The notes: generated from the letters alone by a model not told the origin. DNA of 64,000 bases from JADJLQ01 sp044227925 (GCA_044227925.1 JBGAVW010000016.1:21083-85082); one strand, 5' to 3'. Positions 45,104 to 54,763 are shown, numbered from the stretch's first letter. Numbers and translations: made by a program.

Positions 45104-45221
45104 AACTTTTCTTTGTTTTTTGATATAACTCCTAAGTTAATAGAGAAAAATGTGGAAACAAATGATTATAGCAGGACTCGATTTTTATCAAGTCTATGTG
45201 TGATTTTAAATTTCATGATTG

Positions 45222-45327
45222 TTTGGGAGTACTGTAAATGAATATATTCTTGCTGCCATTCCCCGTAGAACAGGCTTTAGCCTGTTTTCAACACAGATTA
45301 TAATTCCTCCAAAAAGAATTAGAATAA
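45222..45327. repeat. 106-bp direct repeat flanking the IS110 element, right copy
   Basis: Same length as the left copy (43531-43636), with three substitutions by my reading. It contains palindrome copy 4 (45269-45286) and runs straight into the second copy of the terminator-hairpin module, whereas the left copy runs into the IS. Confidence 0.85.
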
Positions 45328-45338
45328 GTTTTTTTTTA

Positions 45339-45436
45339 GGCAGCTCGGTATATGAAGATCGGTATATGAAAATATGCCGGATGCCTTTTATCTATAGAAC
45401 GGGCTTTAACTTATTTTGAACCTGCTTTAGCCTGTT
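45339..45436. repeat. Degenerate second copy of the terminator/palindrome module
   Basis: A repeat of the 43421-43483 module. The hairpin (45339-45384) carries a 14-base near-tandem duplication (CGGTATATGAAGAT / CGGTATATGAAAAT). Two decayed versions of the palindrome follow at 45398-45415 and 45419-45436. It ends just before the HEPN-like fragment. Confidence 0.7.
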
Positions 45437-45445
45437 GCGAACGCA

Positions 45446-45700
45446 ATGTCATGTGACCAGGAGAAGGTAAAATTTGTAGATGACCTTCAAAAGTACCAAA
45501 TCAAAGGCAGGTATCCTGATATAAGCAATATATCAAACCTTGCACTTTTTTCCTCTAAATTTGTAGAAAACCCACATAAAAACATGGAGCAGGCCCGGCG
45601 GCTTATCCAAATGCAGTCGCATTTATATACCCTGGCTGATTATTACGAACATCCTTTTGTGGAAGAAATCAAAAAGCACGCAATTGAATTTAAATACTAA
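45446..45700 (+). pseudogene. Truncated HEPN-domain-like gene fragment
   Basis: An 84-codon frame with KVKFVDDLQKYQIKGRYPD (about 7-25), a close match to the second half of HEPN-domain proteins, in which this string normally lies near residue 70. The N-terminal nucleotide-binding-type helices are missing, and the repeat module ends 9 bases before the ATG. The remainder (EQARRLIQMQSHLYTLADYY) is helical, as expected. It is probably the remains of a HEPN (often toxin/MNT-partnered) gene cut by the repeats. It could still be an expressed small protein. Confidence 0.5.
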
Positions 45701-45942
45701 CCCGATACCAAATTAACAAAATTGTTATTTTCAAATCCCAATTTTAATTTATTGGGCATTTCATGATTTCCGTTAACAATTAATAAATTTATTTTTTTAA
45801 ACTTTTAATTTTTCTACATAATATATTATTAATATGTATAAAGACTATATATACAACGACTTAACAGGTTTGCTCTATTAAATTTACCTGATCGTCAACA
45901 GTCAAAGCAGCATAAAATGTTAACTAACCGTTTGACTCATAG
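45701..45942. other. AT-rich non-coding stretch upstream of SusC/SusD pair 2
   Basis: About 240 bases with no open frame of interest, immediately upstream of the operator-like inverted repeat at 45943-45967. Confidence 0.4.
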
Positions 45943-45981
45943 TTAAGAAACCTTTACAGTTTCTTAATTTTTATATTTTTG
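45943..45981 (+). promoter_or_regulatory. Inverted repeat and -7 element upstream of susC-2
   Basis: TTAAGAAA (45943-45950) and TTTCTTAA (45960-45967) form an 8-bp perfect inverted repeat with a 9-base spacer. TATTTTTG (45974-45981) matches the -7 consensus and lies 24 bases before the ATG. The repeat sits where a regulator would cover the -33 region. A TTG at -33 is not clear, which would fit an activator-dependent promoter. Confidence 0.45.
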
Positions 45982-46005
45982 CATCAAAGAAAAACTTATT
46001 TATTC

Positions 46006-49000
46006 ATGAAAAGACTTACTCTAACCATTAGCATGGTCATACTATTGATAGGGATGACTATTGCTCAGCGTACGATTACTGGTACTGTTAAGGACGCCAA
46101 AGGCGAATCCCTTATTGGTGCTAATGTATCTTTGAAAGGCACCTCCACAGGTACCACTACAGATATAGATGGATCTTTTTCCATCCAGTCTGACCTTGCT
46201 TCCCCAATTTTAGTTGTTTCCTATGTTGGTTTCTCAGATCAGGAAATTGTAGTTGGAACTCAATCTAAAGTTGATATTATTATGCAAGAAGGAGTACTGG
46301 TCCAGGAAGTAGTGGTTACTGCTACCGGTATCAGGAAAGATGCCCGGGAAATCGGATATTCTTATGCTAAAGTTTCAAATGATGATGTTATTAATGGCAA
46401 ATCTCCGCAACTTGCACAGGCACTTTCCGGTAAGGTAGCTGGACTAGCAGTTTATAATGTGAGCAATAGCGTTGACCCCCAGGCTAAAATAGTCTTGAGA
46501 GGGTATCGTTCATTAACCGGGAATAATGACGCCCTTGTGGTTGTGGATGGTCTTCAAACCACCGCTACTATATTATCCGTTATCAATCCCAATGATATAG
46601 AAAGTGTTTCCATATTAAAGGGTGGTCAGGCTGCTACATTATATGGCTCGGCTGGTATTAATGGTGCTATAGTCATTACTACCAAAAAAGGATCTCAGGG
46701 AAAATTAAAAGTAAACCTTTCTCAGACTATTAATTTTGACGAAATTAGTTTTTTACCTGATTTTCAGGATAAATATGGTAATGGTTCTCACTATGCTACT
46801 TCTTTCGGTGCAGCAGGTTATAAAACTGATTATCTGGAAAGAATGAAAGATAATTGGAGACCATTTGAAAATCAACAATATGGTGATCCATATAATGGAG
46901 AAACCAGGATAATAGGAAGGGTGTTAGAAGACGGAAGTCAATATAATTTGCCCTATTCAGCACTGCCAAATGTAAGAAAGAAGTCTTTCGATATTGGTAT
47001 GACTAAAAACACCCAGTTAAGCTTTCAGGGTGGTGATGAAAATGGTACCTATTATCTCTCAGTTGAGCATAATGGCATTAATGGAATTGTACCTAAAGAT
47101 AAAAGTACCAGAAATGGGGCAAGACTATCAGCTACTAAAAATTATGGTAAATTAAAAACCGGTTACAATCTATCTTATGTTCAGGCAGATTACGACAGAA
47201 CATCCTCTGATTTTTACAGTAATGTAATCAATACTGCAGCCCATATTCCATTGGGGGACCTTAGGGATTGGAAAAACAACAAATTTGCAAATCCAAACGG
47301 GTATTTTAATGATTACATCGCAGTTCCATTTTTTACTTTGGATAATAATCGGGATGTGTATAAAGACGCAAATGTTCAGGGAAATATCGAAATGAACCTG
47401 GCTATCACCGATTGGTTGAGCTTAAGTAATCGTATAGGAGTAATGAATAATTCCCGAACCCGAAAATTTACCACTGGTAAATTCATTCATTCTGATTGGG
47501 CGAAAAATAGTGCATTTGTTCCTGAACCTTGGGCTTGGGCCAATGATTATGATGGAATAGACAGAGCAGGTACCGATATATTAGGATCTGTTACGGACAG
47601 ATCGACTAACGAAAATGTAATTAATGATGATCTTCAGGCCTTATTAAAAAAGAATTTTGGATCATTCGAAAACAGATTGGTTTTAGGATACAATTTATAT
47701 CAGAGAAATACCCGATTTATACAAATTGGTTCAAACTCTGTAGTAGTTCCTGATGTGTATAATATTTCTAATCGCCAGGGTGAGCTTACAGGTGCAGAAG
47801 GTACTTCACTTGAAAGAAAATTTGGTTATTATGCTGACCTTACTACAAGCTATAATAAATGGATTACCTTGAATGCCACCTTCAGAAACGACAATACTTC
47901 CAGATTCTACAAAGTTGGTCGTCCAAAGAATAACTGGTCATATAATTATTATGGGGCAGCATTGGCTTTTGTTGTTACCGAGGCATTCCCTGGACTTTCA
48001 GGAAAATTCTTAAACTATTTTAAACTCCGTACCAGCTATAATAAAAATGGTAATGATAATTTACCAATTTATGGACTCGACCTTACTTATCCAAACGGTA
48101 CAGGATTTCCATATGGTACCCAGGTCGGCTTGACAGTGGGTGATGTATTACCGGATGCTAATTTGAAGCCTGAGTTTGTGACTTCAAAAGAAATTGGAGG
48201 TGAATTCAGATTATTAAATAGAAGAATAACACTGGATGTCACTGCTTATGATCAGAATTCAAAAGGCCAGGTAATCACAGTTAAAGTACCAAATACTACA
48301 GGTTATCCAAACTTATTAATAAACGTAGGGGAATCAAAAAACTGGGGTTATGAAGGAGATCTTAAACTAAACATATTACAAAATTCAAAATTAAAATGGG
48401 ATGTAGGCATTCGATATTCCTATAATGATAATAAAGTTATCAGTTTGTTTAGTGGTGTGGATCAATTCCAATTGGCAGACGGATTTACCTATGCAAACAC
48501 CAATGTAATTAAAGGGGAAAGATTTCCGATGTTAAAAACAGATGGATATCAGTATGCACCGGATGGCTCTGGGAGAAGATTAGTCAATTCCGCCTCAGGT
48601 TATCCATTAAGAAATACGGCTCTTACCAATCGGGGAGGTGTTTTACCCAGACATATTGCAGGATTAGGTTCTAAACTGGAGTTGGGAGATGTCTCTTTTT
48701 CTTTCAATTTTGAATATAGAGGCGGCAATGTATTCTTCTCGGATCTGGGTCGTCAAATGACATTTACCGGTTCAGGCGGATGGACTGAAAATCGTGATCC
48801 ACATGTATTCCCAAATTCAGCTATTCTTGGTGCAGATGGAAAAACTGTATCTGACAATAACGTACAGGTTAGGGAACCAGAATATGGCCTATGGGTAGAT
48901 AATTATCGTTTGATCTCTGAAAATTTTGTGGCTCCAGGTTGGTTTATAAAATTGAGGGATATTAATCTTTCTTTTGATTTGCCTCAGTCTTTATTAGCTA

Positions 49001-49230
49001 AAACTAAGTTCATATCCGGTGGATCCATTTCAATTTTTGGAAGAAACTTGCTTACAATAGTTGATAAACTAAATTATTACACAGATCCTGAGTTTAGTAG
49101 AGTTACAAATGGTGGTGATTTATTCTCCTTATTAAACGGTACCGGACTTGGAAATGGTGTTGGTTTGAATTCTACAGGTCAAACACCACCTGTAAGGCAA
49201 TATGGTATTAGCATCAATTTGGGCTTTTAA
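46006..49230 (+). CDS. SusC/RagA-family TonB-linked outer-membrane protein, pair 2
   Basis: From the ATG at 46006, 1074 aa beginning MKRLTLTISMVILLIGMTIAQ (signal peptide). An upstream in-frame TTG at 45979 overlaps the -7 element and is rejected. It has a CarboxypepD_reg domain (QRTITGTVKDAKGESLIGAN), QEVVVTATG, a plug with ALVVVDGLQTTAT and ILKGGQAATLYGSAGINGAIV, and a barrel ending ISINLGF. Unlike pairs 1 and 4, the plug reads VVVDGLQ rather than VVDGVPF. It is paired with susD-2 41 bases downstream, and it forms its outer-membrane transporter. Confidence 0.96.
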   Translation: MKRLTLTISMVILLIGMTIAQRTITGTVKDAKGESLIGANVSLKGTSTGTTTDIDGSFSIQSDLASPILVVSYVGFSDQEIVVGTQSKVDIIMQEGVLVQEVVVTATGIRKDAREIGYSYAKVSNDDVINGKSPQLAQALSGKVAGLAVYNVSNSVDPQAKIVLRGYRSLTGNNDALVVVDGLQTTATILSVINPNDIESVSILKGGQAATLYGSAGINGAIVITTKKGSQGKLKVNLSQTINFDEISFLPDFQDKYGNGSHYATSFGAAGYKTDYLERMKDNWRPFENQQYGDPYNGETRIIGRVLEDGSQYNLPYSALPNVRKKSFDIGMTKNTQLSFQGGDENGTYYLSVEHNGINGIVPKDKSTRNGARLSATKNYGKLKTGYNLSYVQADYDRTSSDFYSNVINTAAHIPLGDLRDWKNNKFANPNGYFNDYIAVPFFTLDNNRDVYKDANVQGNIEMNLAITDWLSLSNRIGVMNNSRTRKFTTGKFIHSDWAKNSAFVPEPWAWANDYDGIDRAGTDILGSVTDRSTNENVINDDLQALLKKNFGSFENRLVLGYNLYQRNTRFIQIGSNSVVVPDVYNISNRQGELTGAEGTSLERKFGYYADLTTSYNKWITLNATFRNDNTSRFYKVGRPKNNWSYNYYGAALAFVVTEAFPGLSGKFLNYFKLRTSYNKNGNDNLPIYGLDLTYPNGTGFPYGTQVGLTVGDVLPDANLKPEFVTSKEIGGEFRLLNRRITLDVTAYDQNSKGQVITVKVPNTTGYPNLLINVGESKNWGYEGDLKLNILQNSKLKWDVGIRYSYNDNKVISLFSGVDQFQLADGFTYANTNVIKGERFPMLKTDGYQYAPDGSGRRLVNSASGYPLRNTALTNRGGVLPRHIAGLGSKLELGDVSFSFNFEYRGGNVFFSDLGRQMTFTGSGGWTENRDPHVFPNSAILGADGKTVSDNNVQVREPEYGLWVDNYRLISENFVAPGWFIKLRDINLSFDLPQSLLAKTKFISGGSISIFGRNLLTIVDKLNYYTDPEFSRVTNGGDLFSLLNGTGLGNGVGLNSTGQTPPVRQYGISINLGF

Positions 49231-49271
49231 TTTCTTAAAATTAACAAGTCAATCTTAAAAATTTAATAGAA

Positions 49272-50822
49272 ATGAAAAATTTAAAAATCAATACATATTT
49301 GGCTGCTGTGGTTTTAATAATCAGTAGCTGCACTGAATCCTATTTGGATGTAAATACGAATCCAAACAATCTCCCCACTGCCACTCCTTCTTTTGTATTC
49401 ACCAATGCGCTTAATGCTACGGCAGAAAACATGGTAGGATCTAATAATGTAGGTAATGGAATAAATCAACTTGGACATTTTTGGTCGGGCCAGTGGACAC
49501 AATCCAGTTCATATATTCTTACACCTACAATTTTTTCATATCAGTTTACAAATGGTGATTTTACTGGCTATTGGGACAGGCTGTATAATGTGCTGAACGA
49601 TTACCAATACGTAATCAATAATGCTGATGCCAATGATCAGAAATATTTTAAAGGCCCGGCTAAAGTAATGAAAGCTTATATATTTCAGACCTTGGTAGAT
49701 ATCTACGGAAATATACCCTATTCTGACGCATTAAAAGGCGTGGAACAGTTGGCCCCAAAATTTGATGATCAGAAGGCTGTGTATGAAAATTTAATCACCA
49801 CCTTAGACGAGGCCATAGTAGATCTAAAAGCAAATGCCTTTGCCAGTGCGTTTGCAGGTACAGATATAGTATTCAAAGGCAACACTACCAAATGGGTAAA
49901 ATTTGCTAATTCGTTGAAGCTTAGAATTTTGATGCACCAGGCAAAAATGACTGGAAGAGAAGGGTATATTACAACTGAATTAAATAAAATCAATACAGAA
50001 GGCAGTGGGTTTATTACTGGCGAAGAAGTAGCTGCGGGTGGTCCAGGTTTCTTCGTTTCAACTGCCGGTAAACAAAATCATATTTATGACTATATCGGAT
50101 ATGATGCAAATGGAGCTGTAAGAGCATTAGCCAGATACAATAGACCTACCAAATTCTTATTTGATGTTCTTATTGCTGCAAACGATACTTTCCGACTAAA
50201 GAGAATAGCTTATGCCCGTGGTGGTGAAAACACGGCTACCCCAGGCAAAAGTTCTGTTGCTGAAGTGGTTAGTAATTACGTAGGGGTGCCTTTCGGAATA
50301 GCCTCCGGATTTACAGCACCATCAAGCTCTTATATCGGACCTTCTTTGATAGTAAAAGGTGAATTTAACAGACCTGTAGTTTTAATGACTGCTACTGAAA
50401 TTCAGTTCGCATTAGCTGAAGCTAAGCAACGGTTTTCCGGCGTAAATATTCCAGGAACTGCTCAATCATTTTATGAAGAAGGTGTAAAACAATCCTTCAG
50501 GTTATTAGGGGCTGCCAGCTCCGCAGCGGCTACTTTATTATCAAGTGGTATTGAAAACTCAGATTGGTCTGCTTCTCCAGATAAGATAAAAGCCATCAAT
50601 CATCAAAAATGGATTGCTCTTGTAAACTTTGGAGGTCTTGAAGCCTGGACTGATTATAGAAAAAATAATTATCCTAATATTCCTCAGGCTGCAACGGTTA
50701 CAAATGCCAACAGACCATTGAGGTTGTTTTATCCAAGCACCGAATCTGGATCAAATGTCAATGTGGCTCAACAAGGAACCATTGATGTCTTCACCACAAA
50801 GTTATTCTGGGATGTAGACTAG
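49272..50822 (+). CDS. SusD/RagB-family surface lipoprotein, pair 2
   Basis: A 516-aa lipoprotein with lipobox SSC (Cys about 20, LIISSCTESYLDVN), then a SusD-like fold of the SusD-like_2 type: early YLDVNTNPNNLPTATP, mid FKGNTTKWVKFANSLKLRIL, late HQKWIALVNFGGLEAWTDYRK, and closing KLFWDVD. It is the ligand-capture lid for SusC-2. The transcription unit ends at the terminator 50854-50888, so the operon is only susC-susD with no third gene. Confidence 0.95.
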   Translation: MKNLKINTYLAAVVLIISSCTESYLDVNTNPNNLPTATPSFVFTNALNATAENMVGSNNVGNGINQLGHFWSGQWTQSSSYILTPTIFSYQFTNGDFTGYWDRLYNVLNDYQYVINNADANDQKYFKGPAKVMKAYIFQTLVDIYGNIPYSDALKGVEQLAPKFDDQKAVYENLITTLDEAIVDLKANAFASAFAGTDIVFKGNTTKWVKFANSLKLRILMHQAKMTGREGYITTELNKINTEGSGFITGEEVAAGGPGFFVSTAGKQNHIYDYIGYDANGAVRALARYNRPTKFLFDVLIAANDTFRLKRIAYARGGENTATPGKSSVAEVVSNYVGVPFGIASGFTAPSSSYIGPSLIVKGEFNRPVVLMTATEIQFALAEAKQRFSGVNIPGTAQSFYEEGVKQSFRLLGAASSAAATLLSSGIENSDWSASPDKIKAINHQKWIALVNFGGLEAWTDYRKNNYPNIPQAATVTNANRPLRLFYPSTESGSNVNVAQQGTIDVFTTKLFWDVD

Positions 50823-50853
50823 TTTTTATTTAAATCTTTAAACTAAATAATAT

Positions 50854-50888
50854 AAAGGTCATGAAGGAAACTTCATGGCCTTTTTGTT
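50854..50888 (+). terminator. Rho-independent terminator after pair 2
   Basis: AAAGGTCATGAAG pairs with CTTCATGGCCTTT (one G-T type wobble) around a GAAA loop, then T-rich sequence. It lies 31 bases after the susD-2 stop. Confidence 0.8.
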
Positions 50889-51409
50889 TTGTGTTAGTAT
50901 GTTAAGGTCAAATTAGATTTCGCATTTATTTTTACAAACTCCACCTTCTCCACTTTCCTGGATTAATGCATACGATTTTAATTCCTGGTATGGCACTTTG
51001 GCTCATCACTTTCTAATAAAAGATTTACCATATTATTATGTTTTGGACTCATCCAAAACCATAATATCTATAAACAAACATTTTTAGTTATAATTTATAT
51101 ATCAGAAATAATATTTCGATATTTTAATATTATTTATAATAAACGATATAAATTCTCCTAATTTTATAAAATATTATTCATTTATTCTGAGATTGTCCTT
51201 TTCTTTTAGTACAACAATAATTTGAAATTATTTTCCAATTCCGGTCGACAAAAGTGGTTATCAAATCGTTAAGATTTTAAAATTTGTCATAAATTCAGGA
51301 CTCCAACTAAATCATTTTTATCTGGGAAAATATGGAAAAGTGCATTTATTTCCTGAGATGATAGACGACTCAACTCATTTAATTGAAAATCAATTTAATT
51401 TAGCGTAAT
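50889..51409. other. Non-coding region upstream of SusC/SusD pair 3
   Basis: About 520 AT-rich bases with no gene. The last ~150 bases resemble the leader of pair 4 (shared GGTTAT...TCGTTAA, ...CCAACTAA and CAATTTAATT...GTAAT strings before ATGAAAAGACT), suggesting duplicated regulation. A TAATTTG (51218-51224) near-match to a -7 element is present. Confidence 0.4.
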
Positions 51410-54400
51410 ATGAAAAGACTCATTTTGTTCGCTTCGATGCTTTTAATAGCATTGAATTTTACTTTTGCACAGCGCACCATTAAGGGTAAAATCATCGATA
51501 AAAAAGGTGAATCCCTGATAGGTGTGGATGTTTACGCGAAAGGTACTACCATAGGCACCGTGTCCGATGTAGATGGTATGTATTCTCTCAATGTACCCGA
51601 CGGATCTACTACCCTGGTGATTTCATACACCGGTTTTGCAACTCAAGAAATACAAATAGGTAATCAATCAACCATAGATGTAACCTTACAGGAAGAGGCT
51701 AAATTGCTTCAGGAAGTTGTGGTTACAGGTTCTGGTGTCGCTACATCAAAAGCTAAACTGGGGATATCAGTAGAATCTATTAAAGGGGACAAACTTTCAC
51801 AGGTTGCTTCAGCAGGAATAGATCAAGCCTTAGTAGGAAAAATTGCCGGAGCTCAGATCTCGTCCGTATCCGGTAATCCCGGTGACCAGGTAAATATTGT
51901 ATTACGAGGAATCAATACCGTACAGGCAAGTACTCGTCCTATGATTTTGTTGGATGGAACCGAAATCCCTTTTGCAAACCTAAATACATTAGACCTATCA
52001 CAAGTGGAAAGGGTGGAAGTAGTACAAGGTGCGGCATCAGCATCATTATACGGTGCTCAGGGAGCAAATGGGGTAATCCAGATATTTACTAAAAAAGGTA
52101 CCAAAGGCGCAGTAAGTATAAATGCCTCTACCAGCTATACCTATAACACTTATATCAATGCAGGTAATTTCGGTAAAGCGAGTTTGCATCCATATCTTAC
52201 TAATGCAAATGGGGAAATTATTTATGCAGGATCTAATGCAGGTCTTGGATATAAAGCAGGTGACCCAATTGTAGTTGATCCTTTATTGGGAATTGTACCT
52301 GGATCGAACTCTTTATCTTACAGATTTGGTACTGATGTGCCAGGATTGTCTTTCACCCCTCCTGGTGCTACAGGACAAGCTACCCGGTATGGACAATTGG
52401 ATCCAAGAAATAAAAATGACCAGCCTTACAAAGGTAGTCTGCAATATTATGATCATTTCAAACAAGTATTTTCATCTGCACCGGCGACGAATGCTTCTCT
52501 CAATATAAACGGTGGTAATGAAAGAACAGACTTTAGCCTAACATTGACTAATAACCGAACCCATTCCGCATTGCTCAAAGACAATGGATATTTAGACCGA
52601 ACCAATTTATTGTCCAATATTGGTGTCGAGTTATTCAAAAATTTTAACATCAGGTCAGTAACTAACCTGGTATATATGAATAATACGTTACATCCTAATC
52701 TTGGTGCCGGTGGCGGTGCTTTATATGGTAAAGGCGATATCAATGCTTTTGTCGGTGGTGTCTATGGATTTTTAAATACTTCACCGTTTATGGATTTAAC
52801 AGCCAGAAATTCAGAGGGTGATTATGTATCCTACCCAAGGGCTTCTTTTGCCAGTGTAAATGCTACTAACCCATTTTATAGGCTTCAATACTCTGAAAGT
52901 GATAACAAAAGGGTTGACATAATTCAAAATTTAAGTGCCAACTATAAGGTAAATAAATTTATCACGTTGGATTCTCGTTTCGGTATCAGCAACAGATCAG
53001 AGAATGCTCAATGGACTTTCTTTAATCAGTCCCGCAATGCCAATACCATAGATCAGGAAGCCTGGGTTGCATGGTATAATGGTGCAGATGCCACTGGAGA
53101 AATTGCCAATTTTCAGTATAACAATACCAAAATGAATTTTTATTCCAGTGCTACTGTCAGGTTGGATCTTGAAAATGATTTTAAACTTAAACTGCCTATT
53201 CAATCTACTACTTTATTAGCTTATGATTATAGGAAAAACAGGTATAAAGAATACGATACTTACGGTCTTAGCCTGCCTTTTAATCCACCTATAAATGTAC
53301 TTTCTACTAAACAGCAATTTGTGGCCGTTGATTTTATTGAGCCGTTTATTACTTTCGGGTATGTGGTGGATCAAAAATTTGATTGGAAAGACCAATTTGG
53401 TATCAGCGGTGGTTTTAGAACAGATTATTCTTCTGCTTTTGGAGCCGGATCTAAACCGTTTACTTTCCCACACGGAAATGCCTATTTAAATTTAAATACT
53501 TTTGATTTCTGGTCTGGTCTTGGTAAAACATTCCCCATATTCAAAATCAGGGCAGCATATGGTCAGGCAGGTATCCAACCCGGAGCTTTTCAACGATATC
53601 CTGTACTCACTCAGCAACCTACCGGTAACGAACTTACTTATACAAATCAAATCATTTCCAGGAATCCAAACCTGGATGTGGAAGTATCTACTGAACAGGA
53701 AATTGGAACTGATATAGGAATTAATTTATTAGGCGGTAGTTTCCTTAAAGATCTCAATATTAATTTTACGGTTTGGAAAAGATCTACTGATAATGCCATT
53801 TTTAACCAAAATGTACCACCATCTACAGGGGCCACCCAATTAATCACCAATGCCATCGGATTAAAATCAAATGGTATTCAATTGGGTACCAACTTTACTA
53901 TGCTGAGTACTAAAAACTTTACCTGGAACTTAACCGCTAATGTGGGTCATCAGGAATCGCTGATTACTAAAGTAAATGGCGGTGATATACCTCTTATCAG
54001 TGGTGCAGGAAGCTCAGGATTGATTTTGACTCCAGGTGCTAAAATAGGTCAGATTTATGGGTATAGAGCTTTAACAAATATTGCTCAAAACAGAGCTGAT
54101 GGTACTCCATTTATCGAACCTGCCAGCCAAAAAGATTATGAAATTGTAAATGGTAGAGTAGTCAACAAGCTTACCAAAGCTATTTATTTTTCAGATGAAG
54201 CTTCATCCTTAGGTGACCCCAATCCCGATTTTACTGCATCGTTTATCAATGGCTTTGCGTATAAGGATTTCTTAAATTTCGGTTTTCAATTTGACTGGAT
54301 TTCTGGCTCACACCTGTACAATCAAACCAATGAATGGATGTACAGAGATGCAATAAGCAGAGATTTTGAAAAACCGGTAACCATCAATGGAGAGACAGCC

Positions 54401-54742
54401 GCATTTACTGCTTATTATGCAAGTACTTATCATGCTCTTGGAAATACTGCCAGAGGGGTGGGAAATAACGTTACCAAAGATTATTTTTATGAAAATTCTT
54501 CTTTTGTAAGACTCAGAAACGTAAATCTGGGTTTTGATATCTCCAGATTAATCACAACAAAGTGGCTGAAAAAAGCGCAATTGGTTCTAAATGGCAGAAA
54601 CCTGATGACCTGGACTAAATACAGTGGAATGGATCCTGAGATCAGTTCCGGTACCGCTAACTCAGCCTTTGACAGAGGTATTGATCATAGTACTATTCCA
54701 AATTTAAAATCCTATCAGGTAACATTAAACCTAGGTTTCTAA
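51410..54742 (+). CDS. SusC/RagA-family TonB-linked outer-membrane protein, pair 3
   Basis: A 1110-aa protein. It has a signal peptide (MKRLILFASMLLIALNFTFAQ), a CarboxypepD_reg domain (QRTIKGKIIDKKGESLIGVD), QEVVVTGSG, a plug with PMILLDGTEIPFANLN and VQGAASASLYGAQGANGVIQI, and a beta-barrel ending VTLNLGF. The plug motifs differ from pairs 1, 2 and 4 (ILLDGTEIPF in place of VVDGVPF), suggesting a different cargo. Its N-terminal 60 residues are nearly collinear with pair 4. susD-3 starts 21 bases later. Confidence 0.96.
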   Translation: MKRLILFASMLLIALNFTFAQRTIKGKIIDKKGESLIGVDVYAKGTTIGTVSDVDGMYSLNVPDGSTTLVISYTGFATQEIQIGNQSTIDVTLQEEAKLLQEVVVTGSGVATSKAKLGISVESIKGDKLSQVASAGIDQALVGKIAGAQISSVSGNPGDQVNIVLRGINTVQASTRPMILLDGTEIPFANLNTLDLSQVERVEVVQGAASASLYGAQGANGVIQIFTKKGTKGAVSINASTSYTYNTYINAGNFGKASLHPYLTNANGEIIYAGSNAGLGYKAGDPIVVDPLLGIVPGSNSLSYRFGTDVPGLSFTPPGATGQATRYGQLDPRNKNDQPYKGSLQYYDHFKQVFSSAPATNASLNINGGNERTDFSLTLTNNRTHSALLKDNGYLDRTNLLSNIGVELFKNFNIRSVTNLVYMNNTLHPNLGAGGGALYGKGDINAFVGGVYGFLNTSPFMDLTARNSEGDYVSYPRASFASVNATNPFYRLQYSESDNKRVDIIQNLSANYKVNKFITLDSRFGISNRSENAQWTFFNQSRNANTIDQEAWVAWYNGADATGEIANFQYNNTKMNFYSSATVRLDLENDFKLKLPIQSTTLLAYDYRKNRYKEYDTYGLSLPFNPPINVLSTKQQFVAVDFIEPFITFGYVVDQKFDWKDQFGISGGFRTDYSSAFGAGSKPFTFPHGNAYLNLNTFDFWSGLGKTFPIFKIRAAYGQAGIQPGAFQRYPVLTQQPTGNELTYTNQIISRNPNLDVEVSTEQEIGTDIGINLLGGSFLKDLNINFTVWKRSTDNAIFNQNVPPSTGATQLITNAIGLKSNGIQLGTNFTMLSTKNFTWNLTANVGHQESLITKVNGGDIPLISGAGSSGLILTPGAKIGQIYGYRALTNIAQNRADGTPFIEPASQKDYEIVNGRVVNKLTKAIYFSDEASSLGDPNPDFTASFINGFAYKDFLNFGFQFDWISGSHLYNQTNEWMYRDAISRDFEKPVTINGETAAFTAYYASTYHALGNTARGVGNNVTKDYFYENSSFVRLRNVNLGFDISRLITTKWLKKAQLVLNGRNLMTWTKYSGMDPEISSGTANSAFDRGIDHSTIPNLKSYQVTLNLGF

Positions 54743-54763
54743 TCTTTATAAAAACTCAGAAAA

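Larger units (their letters stand above)
43637..45221 (-). mobile_element. IS110-family insertion sequence (about 1.58 kb between direct repeats)
   Basis: The segment between the two 106-bp repeats contains one gene, the IS110-family transposase (minus strand). There is a 118-base 5' non-coding end and a 261-base 3' non-coding end. The total is near the upper end of the IS110 size range. The exact termini are not proven: IS110 members usually lack terminal inverted repeats and give no or very short target duplications. The long 3' end fits the IS1111 subgroup, where the guide (bridge) RNA is encoded downstream of the transposase. Confidence 0.7.

Noticed and set aside
45222..45327. Ordinary IS target-site duplication
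   Set aside because: 106 bp is far longer than any IS110 target duplication; treated as a repeat family instead.
45219..45419. 66-codon plus-strand open frame
   Set aside because: It lies wholly inside the repeat and hairpin modules and has no protein-like pattern.
43531..45436. CRISPR array
   Set aside because: The repeats are few, unequally spaced, palindromic and tied to a mobile element; there are no regular spacers and no cas genes.
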